DNA from: Haematobia irritans
Taxonomy: Eukaryota > Arthropoda > Insecta > Diptera > Muscidae
Assembly: GCF_050003625.1 (NCBI RefSeq)
Contig: NC_134398.1
Span: 86,801,983-86,865,982 of the forward strand
Direction: 5' to 3'
Length of the DNA: 64,000 nt
Part shown: one piece after another, positions 11,244-22,922 of the stretch
Layout of the letters: each line of letters begins with the position of its first letter
How positions within the stretch are numbered: position 1 is the stretch's first letter
Made by a program: the position numbers and the translations under genes
The notes under the pieces: generated by a model
Database searches by the model: none
Told to the model about the DNA's origin: nothing
The model's input: the letters and a program-made list of their open reading frames with translations, nothing else

Positions 11244-13278
11244 CACACAAAAATTATCACCAAAATTTTTTCAATTAAACACTTAATTGAATTTGGAAAC
11301 AGATTCAATTAATATGTTAATTGATTCAATTAATTATTTAATCAAATCCGAATAAAAACCAATTAAAAAATGATTGATATTTGTTACGTTTCCAATTGAA
11401 ATATTAATTGATTCAATCAATTTGTTAATCAATTCAGAAATAATTTTCAATTACAAACGTCATTGAAAATTTTTCCGTTTCCTATTACACATGTGATTGA
11501 TCCAATCACCTTTGTGATTGAAATTGAATAATTTTGAGCAATGGAAATAGCGAAAAGAGAATGGGTATTTATTCAACGATGTATGATGGAGAGATCAGTC
11601 TGTGGACGTAACTCGTAACGAACGGTTGGGTTTTTGTTTTTCGCGTAAATTGAAAAACATGATAGGTGACATTCTGTCTGCTGTATTCAAAATGTGTGCA
11701 TAAATATTTTGAACGCAACAACAAATCTTAGCAAAGGGTTGAAATAAATAAAGTGTGCAACAACAAATGGCCACGTGGTAAAGGTTTGAAAAAATATATG
11801 AGAGAACACATTCGAAATTACCTGTGTTTGTGTTTTGTGGTATTGTAAAAATGGAAAACAATCTACGTTTATTGAAGGTAAGCAATTGTGAAATGTAAAT
11901 ACCGTTTTCCATTGAAGCCTGTTTACATTAAACGGACTAAAATAATATATTTGTTATTCATTTCTTTTAGTGACCAATTTTATTTCGTGAAATTGGCCAA
12001 TCAATCCCATCAACTCCATCATTTTATCAAATATATAAGAATGTGTTTGCAATCAAAAGGTGGGTACCGTATTGATCTTTTACAATTATACATTTTTTTC
12101 ACTCCTAGTTTTCTTAAAACCAAGAGCGTTATGGGTTTGTTGGAAGATTCACCTTGAAGTTGCGAAGTAGCGTTGGCATTAAATTGCATTTTTGTTTTAC
12201 CTGCCTTTTTCAGTTTGAACCCAAATAGAGAGCAATATATCTGATATATAAACTAATGAGCTGAATTATGTAATGGTAAAAAAATTCTTTCTTTTGGATT
12301 TAAAAATATGAAAATATCCGAAAATAATAAAAATATGTATTTTCCATTTATATTTTTTTCTATTTCCAGAATTTGCAAAATATCATGAATATAATTCCAA
12401 ATATTACATTGCTTTCCCATTACTTTTGTATTTGATTGGTTCAAATTTTAATAGACGATTTCAATGTGTGGAAATTTTGGAAACGAATTGTTACTAAAAT
12501 TAAATTACCGAGCTCCTTATTACACCTTTTTATGCTAAAAGACTACAACTGCAAAAGAAGATTATAAATCTGCAACCTGGAACTAAGAATTGAACTTGAT
12601 ATTCTATGCAGGTAATGTTTAACAAAACTTTTAATTGAACAAAATTAAATTCGAATTATTCTGTTTATTTTCAGAGAAAATAATTTAGCTTACAGGCTGC
12701 TGATTTATTGGAAATCTAGAAGCATCTACATATTAGAAGGAACATGCTAACATGGTTATTATTATAAGGAAGATAATGATTTATATAATTTATTTTTTCA
12801 CCCTATAGTTGTTATGGATAGTAATTGTATTTGTAAGTTATGCTAGAACAAAACACAAATGACAAGAACCAAATTTATTTGTCTATTGCATAATTCAAAA
12901 AATAATAAAATATTAAATATGTTTTATAAGAAACACATATTTTCTTTTATTTCAAATAAAACTAAATACGATTTTTGGAGTGCTATATATACATTTTTTG
13001 ATTTAAATTTATAGCCAATTTCAATTAATTATTTAATTGAATGAATCAAATAGTTGATTGAATTTTATGTTAAAAATCAATAACGTTTTTAATTGCTTCA
13101 ATCACACAATTAATTGATTCCGTGACAAAAGTCAATTAAATTTTTAATTGAATTTTTAATTGGGTTTCAATCAGACTTGGTGATTGATACTATCATTTTC
13201 GTGATTGAAGACATTTCTATTAAAAAAATGATTGAAACCGCGATTTTCGTGATTGAAATAAAAAAAAAATTTTGTGTG
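11244..13278. mobile_element. TA-flanked TIR element (CACACAAAAAATT family), 2.04 kb
   Basis: Second long copy of the 1017-3289 family, same orientation, with TA at 11242-11243 and 13279-13280. It lacks the 187-bp duplication. Subterminal ATTGATT/ATTAATT words are conserved at both ends. A minus-strand open frame of 105 codons (11595-11912) overlaps the corresponding 86-codon frame of copy 1, with the same C-terminal SLRVTSTD, but no homology is recognised. Confidence 0.8.
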
Positions 13279-13514
13279 TATGAATCAAAGGTACAACAAG
13301 CCTGTATACCGCTAAGAAATTTTTCGTACAAAACAAGTCAATTTTCTATAACCACCAGTACTTTATTTCAAAAAATTATTATTATATTATATAAAACTAT
13401 GGCTTATGATACACCGAAAAAAAGTAAACTGTTTTATGGGAAGAATAAACTAACTCGTACGAAAATTGAACTAAATTTTGCTACACATTTTGAGATTTCC
13501 ACAAAGCGTTGTTA

Positions 13515-14777
13515 AAGGGTGATACGGTCAAAATTTGGTCAAGGGAAAACGCGTGTAAATCGGTGAAATCGTTTATTTAAAAAATCAAATTAAATTTCGT
13601 TTTCAAGTTCAATTAGTATAAAATTCAGGAAAAGTATTCAGTTAGGCTTTCGCTTTTCCAAATCCGAATTGCCGGGCCTCACGCTTGACACCTGCCATCA
13701 GATTTTGTACACCCACCTTGTCCACCTTCTTCGCCGCAGAAAGCCAGTTTGCCTTGAACTGCACCTCGTCCTTAGCAGATTTCATGGTCTTCTTTAGGTT
13801 CCGCTTGACAATAGCCCAGTATTTCTCAATTGGGCGGAGCTCTGGCGTGTTGGGAGGGTTCTTGTCCTTGGGAACCACCTGCACGTTGTTGGCGGCGTAC
13901 CACTCCATGGCCTTTTTACTGTAATGGCAAGATGCCAAATCCGGCCAAAACAGTACGGAACAACCGTGTTTCTTCAGGAAAGGCAGCAGACGTTTATTCA
14001 AACACTCTTTCACGTAAATTTCTTGGTTGATAGTCCCGGAAGCTATGAAAATGCTGCTTTTCAAGCCACAGGTACAGATGGCTTGCCAAACCAGATATTT
14101 CTTTGCGAACTTTGACAGTTTTATGTGCTTGCAAATATCTGCTACCTTTCCCCTTCCTTTTGCCGTATAAAACTCCTGTCCCGGAAGCTGCTTGTAGTCG
14201 GATTTGACGTAGGTTTCGTCGTCCATTACCACGCAGTCAAACTTCGTCAGCATCGTCGTGTACAGCCTCCGGGATCGCGCTTTGGTCGTCGTATTTTGTT
14301 TATCATCGCGATTTGGAGTCACTACCTTCTTGTAAGTCGATAGTCCGGCTCGTTTTTTGGCTCGATGCACGGTTGTAGACGATACACCCAGCTTATTTGC
14401 GGCATCTCGGAGAGAGAGGCTAGGGTTTTGCTTGAAACTACCGGCAACTCTCTTTGTCGTCTCAGCGGCTTCCGATTTTCGATTTCCCCCCGATCCAGAC
14501 TTCCTGGCTGTCGACAAACGTTCCCCAAACACTTTAATTACATTTGTAACGGTTGATTTGGCAACTTTTAGCGATTTTGCCAGCTTTGCGTGCGAGTAGC
14601 TCGGATTTTCGCGATGGACGGCATTTTGACAACTGAAGAGTGAATTCCAAAACCAAAATAGGAGCAACATTCTACACACACACACCTTCAAAATGAGGGG
14701 TGTTCAGGTTTTTTAAATGCAAAATTGAAAGAAATACGTAAAGTTTATATTGACCAAATTTTGACCGTATCACCCTT
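13515..14777 (-). mobile_element. DD37E Tc1/mariner transposon, apparently intact (1,263 bp)
   Basis: Perfect 28-bp terminal inverted repeats begin AAGGGTGATACGG and are flanked by TA at 13513-13514 and 14778-14779. The element holds one transposase gene on the minus strand. It is the only autonomous-looking element in the window and is inserted in an older MITE-like sequence. Perfect TIRs plus an open transposase suggest a recent insertion. Confidence 0.92.
13642..14670 (-). CDS. Tc1/mariner-superfamily transposase, DD37E type
   Basis: Cut-and-paste transposase that would bind the element's own TIRs in the nucleus and insert at TA. From ATG 14670 it is 342 residues, close to the usual size of IS630/Tc1/mariner transposases. 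Two helix-turn-helix segments lie at about residues 25-46 (HAKLAKSLKVAKSTVTNVIK) and 87-106 (SLRDAANKLGVSSTTVHRAK), separated by a basic GSGGNRK linker. Catalytic residues are D151 (VVMDDETY), D244 (LFWPDLASCHY) and E282 (ELRPIEKYW); 37 residues separate the last two, giving DD37E. The N-terminal about 17 residues are hydrophobic and unlike a normal start, so the true start or first exon is uncertain; a TTG extends the frame to 14691. No stops or shifts are seen. Confidence 0.9.
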   Translation of the reverse strand: MLLLFWFWNSLFSCQNAVHRENPSYSHAKLAKSLKVAKSTVTNVIKVFGERLSTARKSGSGGNRKSEAAETTKRVAGSFKQNPSLSLRDAANKLGVSSTTVHRAKKRAGLSTYKKVVTPNRDDKQNTTTKARSRRLYTTMLTKFDCVVMDDETYVKSDYKQLPGQEFYTAKGRGKVADICKHIKLSKFAKKYLVWQAICTCGLKSSIFIASGTINQEIYVKECLNKRLLPFLKKHGCSVLFWPDLASCHYSKKAMEWYAANNVQVVPKDKNPPNTPELRPIEKYWAIVKRNLKKTMKSAKDEVQFKANWLSAAKKVDKVGVQNLMAGVKREARQFGFGKAKA

Positions 14778-15237
14778 TAAAACCAGGAAAATTTAATGCA
14801 CTGTTGTATTTTTTAACTACAGTTCACGAAATTACACCCTCTAATAGAAGAAAATATTAACTAAAAGTTAAGAAGAAAATCATTGGCGACAAATCATGAC
14901 CATTTTAACCATACAGTAGTTCATTCTTACTATTTTTGGGAATCGTACTGAAATTTTCATTTGTTTTAGTTCATAGTGAACTCATGTGTACGGTCATCGA
15001 ACTTTATACTCACGTTTAGTTCATAAAATATTTGAGACATACTTAAAAAAAAAGAAAATTTCATTGGGCTGTGGAAAATGTCGCAAAAAGTAATAAAATT
15101 TAACTACTAACAAATAATTGTTTTACAATAAAAATAAGTTAAATTTAGCGTTAGTTTAACTATGGACATTTTTTTTCTGTGTATTTTTATTCGTACGTTG
15201 GATGCAGTTACTTGTCGGTAGTTAGTACACGCAGAGA

Positions 15238-16358
15238 AGAAACATGATTGCCACAATCATATTCGAAGAGCAAAATAATATGATAGCAGCTATTTTTGCG
15301 GCGACCATGTAACATTTTAACCTGCAACCATGTTGGCTCAGTGAAGAAAAATACAATTGTCCTCATCTAAAATGTTATTATATTGATAAAAAGAATTTTG
15401 TTTCCATTAAAAGACAATGGTCACGATCTAAAATGTTATGTTATTCGTCAAAAATGTTTTTCTTCTAGTTAAAAAAACATGGTCACAACCTAAAATGTTT
15501 TGATTTTTATGAAAAAAACTTTTTTCGTCGTCGAAAAAAGGACGCCACTTGAGAAAAGAAAACACAAAATCAACTTTATTTATTTATTTATAAACTAATT
15601 CATTGTTTATTTGTATTTATAATGTCGTGCAAGCAAACATCACATATTTTTACACACTCTAGTTTGGTTCAATTTCAACAATAAGTAATCATTCCATATT
15701 TACTTCGTGCCCATCAAATGTACAAACGCAGACATCATGTAACTGCAAATAAAAATAAATTATACCATATATCAAAATGCAGAACAAAAACCAGGTATAT
15801 TTTTTTCAATTACACTTTCCTTTTTTGTATTCACATAAAACCACGTGCCATTTCTGAATAAATAAATTAACACAAATCACAATAATTCCGTATTCTCCGT
15901 CCATTCCAAGAAACAATCAACACACGACTGACGCGCAAAATGAAAATCGTGTGTACCTGCTCAATGTTTTTATAAAATTCTTGTCGCTGCAAAAAAATTA
16001 AAAAATTAAATGGTCACGAAAACAATGTACATGGTCTTTATGGCCATGTAATGGTTGTAGACATGTCTATACGTAAACTATAAAAATATTTTTTTCTCTG
16101 CAAAAAAGTCATAAAATTGAATGGTCAGATACATGATTTTCCTGACCATATAATGGTCTCAAATTCTATCATTTAAATAATAGAACATGTTTGCGGCATT
16201 TGAGAACCATTTAAATGCTTATTACCAACATATATTTTTCTCCGCTCGAAAATTATTTTTACAAAGACAAAATACATGGTTTTCGCGACAATTACATACT
16301 CTAAATAAGCATTAAATGGATGCGGCAACCATGTCCAAACATGTTTTTTCTGTGCGTG
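15238..16358 (+). mobile_element. TA-flanked MITE, CACGCAGAGAAG family, 1.12 kb
   Basis: Ends CACGCAGAGAAGAAACATG and CATGTTTTTTCTGTGCGTG are flanked by TA (15236-15237, 16359-16360). The body is dominated by words around ACATGGTC and CCATGT, many in inverted orientation, and encodes nothing recognisable. A full-length inverted copy lies at 34600-35735. Confidence 0.82.
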
Positions 16359-17119
16359 TAATTGCTTCTTCAAAAGAGTAATATTCTATGTTAGAAGTAC
16401 TAAACTAATTAATTTCAATTTCCATGTTTTCTATCCACATGAAACATATATGTGGCATAAGTTTCTATATTCATTGAATTGTTGTCCACTTTCATCGATT
16501 TGGCTAATTTTTGTTGAGCGGATTTGCCTTATAAGCATCTGAAATTGCAAAGTTATACAACATATAAGAAAAATTTTATCAAATTCTGTCGTACATATTG
16601 ATTTTTAACTTACGGTTTTCAAGAGTATTTCCTAGAGCCTATAAGGATATCAGCTTAGTTGGCATTAAACAGTTACAGCCTGTCTACCTGCAAGTGAAAA
16701 TAATTATTTTTAATAAATTGAAATTTTGGTTTTATTCAAAACGGACGAAATACCGTTTATAGGAAAACTTACCTCATTGAAAAATCCACCCAGTAGATAC
16801 ATTACTGGAATCATATCCATGGACTAATGGGACATTTTTGAAATTATTCTCAGAATATATTTGAAATAAAAAATATTTTAAAATTAGACATAATTTACAC
16901 TTGTCAGTATACCATTTTGTATGTAAGGTGGGTATTAAGTTCGATTTTAGCCGCTAAAATCGCCATTTTTCACGATTACTTTTCTTTAATAATGCATTTT
17001 AAAGAATATAAATTTTATACAAAAAATATTTGCTTTGGTCTATTCTCCATCAAGTTATATTAAAATTTGAACTTAGTTCTCAACTTTAGGAATTGCTGTA
17101 ACATAAAAAAATACAGATT
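16359..17119. other. Non-genic spacer
   Basis: No gene is seen. 16925-17105 resembles 62-290 and contains the palindrome CGATTTTAGCCGCTAAAATCG split around a 3-nt centre. The rest is unassigned AT-rich sequence. Confidence 0.5.
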
Positions 17120-18260
17120 AAACAAGTAAATAAAGTAGAAAGTCGGGCGGGGCCGACTATATCATACTCTAAACCACCCCTACTGAATTAGTAAACATAA
17201 GCATTTGTGGGTTATCATTGGAATAGGTGTGGGAGATAAACCGCATATCCATATTTAAGAACATTAAGGGATACATGTTTATGGAAATTTTATCACAATC
17301 TGAACAGAAATGCGTAATATTAGCTCGGGCGATACATATATATGGGAGCTATATCTAAATCCGTACCGATTTGGATGATTATTGGCAGGTTTGGTTGATA
17401 CCACCTAAGGTTACCTTTAGCTTAATTTGAACAAGATCGGGTAGTAAATAAGAGTTTTATGGCCAAATTTGGGAAAATCGGGCGATACACATATATATGG
17501 GAGCTATATCTAAATCTGAATCGATGTGGATGATTTTTGGTAGGATTGGTTGATACCACAGAAGGTTACCTTTTGCTAAATTTGAGTATGATCGGTTAAT
17601 AAATAAGACTACTTTGGTCAAAAAACGAGTTATTAGTGTAAATTTTTTAAAATCGGGCGATACATATATATGGGAGCTATATCTAAATCTGAACCGATTT
17701 GGATTATATTTTGCAGTTTTTGTTGATACCACAAAAGGTTATTGTGTGCTAAATTTGAGTAAGATCGGGTTATATGGGGTTTTATGGTCAAATTTTGGAA
17801 AAATCGGTCGATACATATATATGGGAGCTATATCCAAATCTGAACCGATTTTGATAAAATTTTGCAGACTTGAAGCGTGATTCGAAAAATTACTTTGTGC
17901 CAACTTTGACGATGATCGGTTTGTAAAAAGCGCAACGTGACCACATTTGTCGAAATCGGGCGATATGTATATATGAGAGCTATATCTAAGTTTGATCCGA
18001 TTTTTTTAAATTCAATAGCGTTCGTCCTTGTGTCAAAAAAAACCCATATACCAAATCTCATTAAAATCGGTTAATAATTGCTACCGGAATCCTGCGAACA
18101 ACAAATACATGGACAGACGGACGGATGGTCACCACGGGCAAGATCGACTCAGGAGGTGATTCTGAGTCGATCCGTATATATTTTATGGGGTCTAAAATTA
18201 ATCTTTTTTAGCAGATAAAAGTTATTATACCCTGACCACCATGTGGTTTAGGGTATAAAA
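17120..18260 (-). mobile_element. Helentron/DINE-like repeat, complete, minus orientation
   Basis: Reading the minus strand, it begins with a short hairpin (GTATAA...CCACATGGTGG...TTATACC, 18225-18260), then a (GTCY)n-type tract (about 18110-18130), then repeated subunits containing GGGAGCTATATCTAAATC, and ends with the hairpin AGTCGGCCCCGCCCGACT and ACTTGTTT. That order matches Drosophila DINE-1/Helentron-derived elements; the assignment is inference. Non-coding. Confidence 0.7.
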
Positions 18261-18378
18261 TTGGTTTAATCTCCAACCTGTGATCCAGATGTAGTGTAAA
18301 TATAATAATATTACCACTGATGATGTCTTATTTTTTTTTTTCATGTAAATGAGTTTAAAATCAACAATAATTTTAAAC

Positions 18379-19306
18379 GATTAACCAAAATTCGTTTTTT
18401 TATTCAACATAGTTCCCTTCAAGAGCGACCTTCCAATTTTTTGATACAATTTTGGTAGTACTCCTTCGGTTTTGCCTCAAAATAGGCCGCAGTTTCGGCG
18501 ATCACCTCTTCATTGCAGCCAAATTTTTCCCTGCGAGCATCCTTTTGAGGTCTGAGAACAAGAAAAAGTCGCTGGGGGCCAGATCTGGAGAATACGGTGG
18601 GTGGGGAAGCAATTCGAAGCCCAATTCATGCATTTTTGCCATCGTTCTCAATGACTTGTGGCACGGTGCTTTGTCTTGGTGGAACAACACTTTTTTCTTC
18701 TTCAAAAGGGGCCGTTTTGCCGCGATTTCGACCTTCAAACGCTCCAATAACGCCATATAATAGTCACTGTTATTCCATGGGCATCCCAAAAAACAGAGGC
18801 CATTACTTTGCCAGCGGGCTTTTGGGTCTTTCCACGCTTCGGAGACGGTTCACCGGTCGCTGTCCACTCAGCCGATTGGACTCAGGAGTGTAGTTATGGA
18901 GCCATGTTTCATCCATTGTCGGAAAAACTCGGGTGTATTACGAGTTAACAGCTGCAAACACCGCTCAGAATCATCAACACGTTGTTGTTTTTGGTACCAA
19001 TCAATTATTGTTGATTTCCCTGGGGCAGAGTCCGGAAACTCATTACCAAGCCAAGTTTTTGCTTCCACCGTATTTTTTCCCTTCAGAAAACAGTATTTTA
19101 TCAAAACACGAAATTCCTTTTTTCCATTTTTTTCACAATAACAAAAGTTGCTTCACAAAAGACGGTCTATCTCACAAACTAATTGACTTACAGACGTCAA
19201 ATTTTGACACGAATCATTTGAAGATTAGTACTGTATAAAAATAATATGCATTTAATACTAGCGACGCCATCTATGTGTCAGACCGGGGACTTATCAGCCA
19301 ACCTGT
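18379..19306 (-). mobile_element. Himar1-like (irritans) mariner remnant, internally deleted
   Basis: The right end carries the mariner TIR (ACAGGTTGGCTGATAAG on the minus strand) followed by TA at 19307-19308. The other TIR is missing; homology fades near 18379 inside the 3' UTR. The length is about 0.93 kb instead of about 1.3 kb. Confidence 0.88.
18420..19110 (-). pseudogene. Broken Himar1-like mariner transposase
   Basis: The N-terminal part reads IKYCFLKGKNTVEAKTWL ... STIIDWY, then jumps directly to QKQQRVDDSERCLQLLTRN: about 80 codons, including much of the DNA-binding region, are deleted. A second deletion removes part of the region before NSDYYMALLERLK. Later motifs survive: VLFHQDKAPCH (second catalytic Asp) and SPDLAPSDFF (third Asp), the D34D signature of mariners. 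The first-Asp motif MDETW is destroyed. Inactive. Confidence 0.9.
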
Positions 19307-19308
19307 TA

Positions 19309-19849
19309 TACTGTTCCTTAATCGGTGATTTGTTTTTTAGTTCTATATTTTTTTTATCAACATAAAGTTTTTTTTTCTTTCTTTACATCACGACATTCAC
19401 TGCTCAGTTTCTAAAGCTTTTCGAAATAAATGTATTTCATAAACGAACACCAATAATTTTTTTTATTTTCAATAAAAACCACGTGTGCACTTCATAAATG
19501 CATCAACAGAACTGAATGCAGCAATAAAACTCGAAGACACAAATAGTCATAAAAGGACGTAAAGAAAAACAAAAGCAGCAAGAAAAAAAATAACAACTCC
19601 ACAAACACGATCCCTTACTGATCTCGTTATTGCAGCAAAACAACTATCAAAAAATACCAACAACATATTCCAGAAATTCATACACACTGTATCGTAAATA
19701 GAATCAAAACAACCAACAACAGCATAAAACAAACACAAACAAGCATACGAGATATAACATAAATATATTGTGTTTAAAAAATTCTACCCGAAACACATTG
19801 TTTTTATATCGGAACATATTAAAAACATATTTTTCTAACAGTGCAACCA
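19309..19849. other. Non-genic AT-rich spacer
   Basis: No gene is recognised. The last 110 bp contain ATATTGTGTTTAAAAA and AACATATT words also found in the 55181-56158 element family. Confidence 0.4.
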
Positions 19850-20283
19850 TGCCAAACATGTTCCATATCGATATATAGCCCCCAGCTAAACCGATCCTCA
19901 TTCATACAAACATTGGTCCATATCGGTTCATAATTGTGTATAGTCCCCATATGAAGCAACTCTTATATTTCCATTCTGGATTTCTAATTACCGAGCAAAA
20001 GTTCATATCGGTTCGTAATTATTTGTAGACTTTCCTATATATACCGATCAAGAACTGAATTATATACGTATTTAATCTGCTTTTTTTGGCTAATTTATAC
20101 CACGTATGGATTAACTTACAAATTGAAGACGATGTTAAGAAGTTTTAAGATACCTTGCCATCGGTAAGTATTACCACAACCCAAGTAATTCGATTTTGAA
20201 TGACAGTCTTTAGTAGAAGTTTCTACGCAATCCATGGTGTTCATATCGGTCTGGCCGAAGTTACTGCCGTATATACTTGTTTT
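19850..20283 (+). mobile_element. Helentron/DINE-like repeat, 3' fragment (GGCCGTATATACTTG type)
   Basis: 5'-truncated fragment with subunit words CATATCGGTTCATAATT. It ends in CTGGCCGAAGTTACTGCCG and ATATACTTGTTTT, matching the 3' end of the element at 48491-50602. Confidence 0.65.
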
Positions 20284-21626
20284 TATTTTATTTTATTTGT
20301 TAATAATAAATTGTTTCTAAAATATGCTTAAATTTGGTTTCACTGAGGGCTGTAATGTTTCAAACACTTTTGGTTTCATTGTAAATATTGTGTGAACAGT
20401 CTTGCTGTAATGCCACGAATCGAGGAATATAACTATCTATTTATGCTGTCAATGTTATTCACAACAAGAAGCCTTGTGAGACCGAAAACATTTTGTTTTT
20501 AATAAATATTTGTCTTTGAAAATAAAGTTGGGGGAGTTACAAGCATATAATTTTTACACCGAATCATATGAAAAACAGATTTTTTCGTCCGAGAAGTTAG
20601 TGAAATGTTACTTTCACCCAGTGTTGTCAGAATTGTTTCGCCAAAAATCGCTTGATTTGCCCAAAAAATAGCTAAAAACAGCCAGAAACAAGTATATACA
20701 GCACTAAGTTCGGCCGGGCCGAATCTTAAATACCCACCACCATGAACCAAATATTAGGGTTTCCTTTGAAATTTCAGGAGGGCTTGAGGACTTGAGGACA
20801 CTTCCCGAAGATAAATTTAAAGATTTCACCTATGAGGACTATATCAGATTCTGGATTTACGAGAACCATTTTTGTTTGAGTTTTAGAGGAATCGTTAACA
20901 TCTCTTGTAAGTGTGCAAGAAAATTATAAAATAAGGTCTTGATTTGAAATCTTAAATCTGTAGAAGTAAAATCTGGAAATTTTACATAGAGTTTCAAGCA
21001 ATTTTCATGATAAGTGCGCCTTCTACACCCTCAAGAAGTGAAGTCGGTCTATATGGAGGCATTACCAAATGGACCGATAAAAACTTAATCCGATACACGT
21101 TTTCGTGAGCCTAAAATACCAGAATATTTACAATTTCAGGCAAATCAGATAAAAACTACGGTTTCTAGAAACTCAAGGAGTTAAGTCGGGAGATCGTTCT
21201 TATGGGGGCTATACTAAAATATGAACCGATACTCACCGTTTTCGGCACACCTCTTTATGACCCGAAAATAACTCTAGATTTCCAATTTCAGGCAAATAGG
21301 ATAAAAACTTCGGATTCTAGAAGCGCAAGAAGTAAAACGGGAAATCGGTCTATATGGGGGCTATACCAAAATATGGACCGATACTCACCATTTTCGGCAC
21401 ACCTCTTTATGGTCCTAAAATACCTCTAGATTTCCAATTTCAGACAAATTGGATAAAAACTACGGTTTCTATAAGCCCAAGACCTCAACTCGGGAGGTCG
21501 TTTTATATGGGGATCATACCAAAAACATGGACCGATACTCACAATTTTTTGGCACATGTATTTGTGGTCCTACAATACCTCTAGATTTCCAATTTCAGTT
21601 AAATTGAGTAAAAACTGCGGTTTCTA

Positions 21627-22563
21627 AAGGGTGATTTGTTAAGAGCTTGATAACTTTTTAAAAAAAAAAAACGCATAAAATTTGCAAAATCTCATCGGTT
21701 TCTTTATTTGAAACGTTAGATTGGTCCATGACATTTACTTTTTGAAGATAATTTCATTTAAATGTTGACCGCGGCTGCGTCTTAGGTGGTCCATTCGGAA
21801 AGTCCAATTTTGGGCAACTTTTTCGAGCATTTCGGCCGGAATAGCCCGAATTTCTTCGGAAATGTTATCTTCCAAAGCTGGAATAGTTGCTGGCTTATTT
21901 CTGTAGACTTTAGACTTGACGTAGCCCCACAAAAATAGTCTAAAGGCGTCAAATCGCATGATCTTGGTGGCCAACTTACCGGTCCATTTCTTGAGATGAA
22001 TTGTTCTCCGAAGTTTTTCCCTCAAAATGGCCATAGAATCGCGAGCTGTGTGGCATGTAGCGCCATCTTGTTGAAACCACATGTCAACCAAGTTCAGTTC
22101 TTCCATTTTTGGCAACAAAAAGTTTGTTAGCATCGAACGATAGCGATCGCCATTCACCGTAACGTTGCGTCCAACAGCATCTTTGAAAAAAATACGGTCC
22201 AATGATTCCACCAGCGTACAAACCACACCAAACAGTGCATTTTTTCGGGATGCATGGGCAGTTCTTGAACGGCTTCTGGTTGCTCTTCACTCCAAATGCG
22301 GCAATTTTGCTAATTTACGTAGCCATTCAACCAGAAATGAGCCTCATCGCTGAACAAAATTTGTCGATAAAAAAGCGGATTTTCTGCCAACTTTTCTAGG
22401 GCCCATTCACTGAAAATTCGACGTTGTGGCTCGTTAGTAAGTCTATTCATGATGAAATGTCAAAGCATACTGAGCATCTTTCTCTTTGACACCATGTCTG
22501 AAATCCCACGTGATCTGTCAAATACTAATGCATGAAAATCCTAACCTCAAAAGAATCACCCTT
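21627..22563 (-). mobile_element. Tc1/mariner-superfamily element, truncated, in a DINE-like repeat
   Basis: Ends AAGGGTGATTTGTTAAGAGC and ...TCACCCTT lie between duplicated TA (21625-21626 and 22564-22565). The uninterrupted host subunit reads TTTCTATAAGCCC, confirming a clean TA insertion. At 937 bp it is shorter than a full element because the N-terminal coding region is missing. Confidence 0.88.
21735..22455 (-). pseudogene. Truncated, frameshifted Tc1/mariner-type transposase
   Basis: Minus-strand fragments in order: FSDEAHFWLNGYVN (first catalytic Asp) followed by an in-frame stop, CTVWCGLYAGGIIGPYFF, DMWFQQDGATCHTA (second Asp), FLWGYVKSKVY and a conserved C-terminus ending HLNEIIFKK. 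The N-terminal DNA-binding region is absent, and the third-acidic-residue region (around RFDAFRLFLWG) is altered. It belongs to a widespread insect family with this WCGLYAGGIIGPYFF signature; the exact DDx spacing cannot be fixed from this copy. Inactive. Confidence 0.85.
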
Positions 22564-22822
22564 TATAAGCCCAAGAAGTAAAATCGGGAGATCGGTCTAT
22601 ATGGGGGCTATACCAAAAACATGGACCGATACTCACCATTTTTGGCACACCTCTTATGGTCATAAAATACCTCTAGATTTAAAATTTCAGGAAAATTGGA
22701 TAAAAACTACGATTTCGGTTTATATGGGGTCTATATCAAAACCTGGACCGATATAGCCCATCTTCGAACTTGACCTGCCGGCAGACAAAAGACGAGTTTG
22801 TGGAAAATTTCAGCACGATTGC

Positions 22823-22922
22823 NNNNNNNNNNNNNNNNNNNNNNNNNNNNNNNNNNNNNNNNNNNNNNNNNNNNNNNNNNNNNNNNNNNNNNNNNNNNNN
22901 NNNNNNNNNNNNNNNNNNNNNN
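22823..22922. other. 100-N assembly gap
   Basis: Exactly 100 N, the conventional placeholder. The sequence just before it (22567-22822) closely repeats 23180-23467, and the sequence after it restarts in the repeat interior. The true gap size and copy number are unknown. Confidence 0.98.

Larger units (their letters stand above)
13281..15181. repeat. MITE-like sequence hosting the DD37E transposon
   Basis: The flanks of the DD37E element (13281-13514 and 14778-15181) resemble the AT-rich MITE sequence at 23672-24126, including AACTGTTTTATGGGAAGAA-like and AAATTACACCCTCTAATAG-like words. The right end TTTTTTTTCTGTG is followed by TA at 15182-15183. No coding capacity. Confidence 0.5.

Noticed and set aside
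14125..14599. Plus-strand open frames across the DD37E element (e.g. 14125-14343 and 14357-14599)
   Set aside because: They lie antisense to the long transposase frame, which carries the full set of DDE motifs.
18270..18285. CCAACCTGTGATCC as the missing left TIR of the mariner at 18379-19306
   Set aside because: Wrong orientation for a left terminus, no TA at the expected place, and only 9 matching bases.
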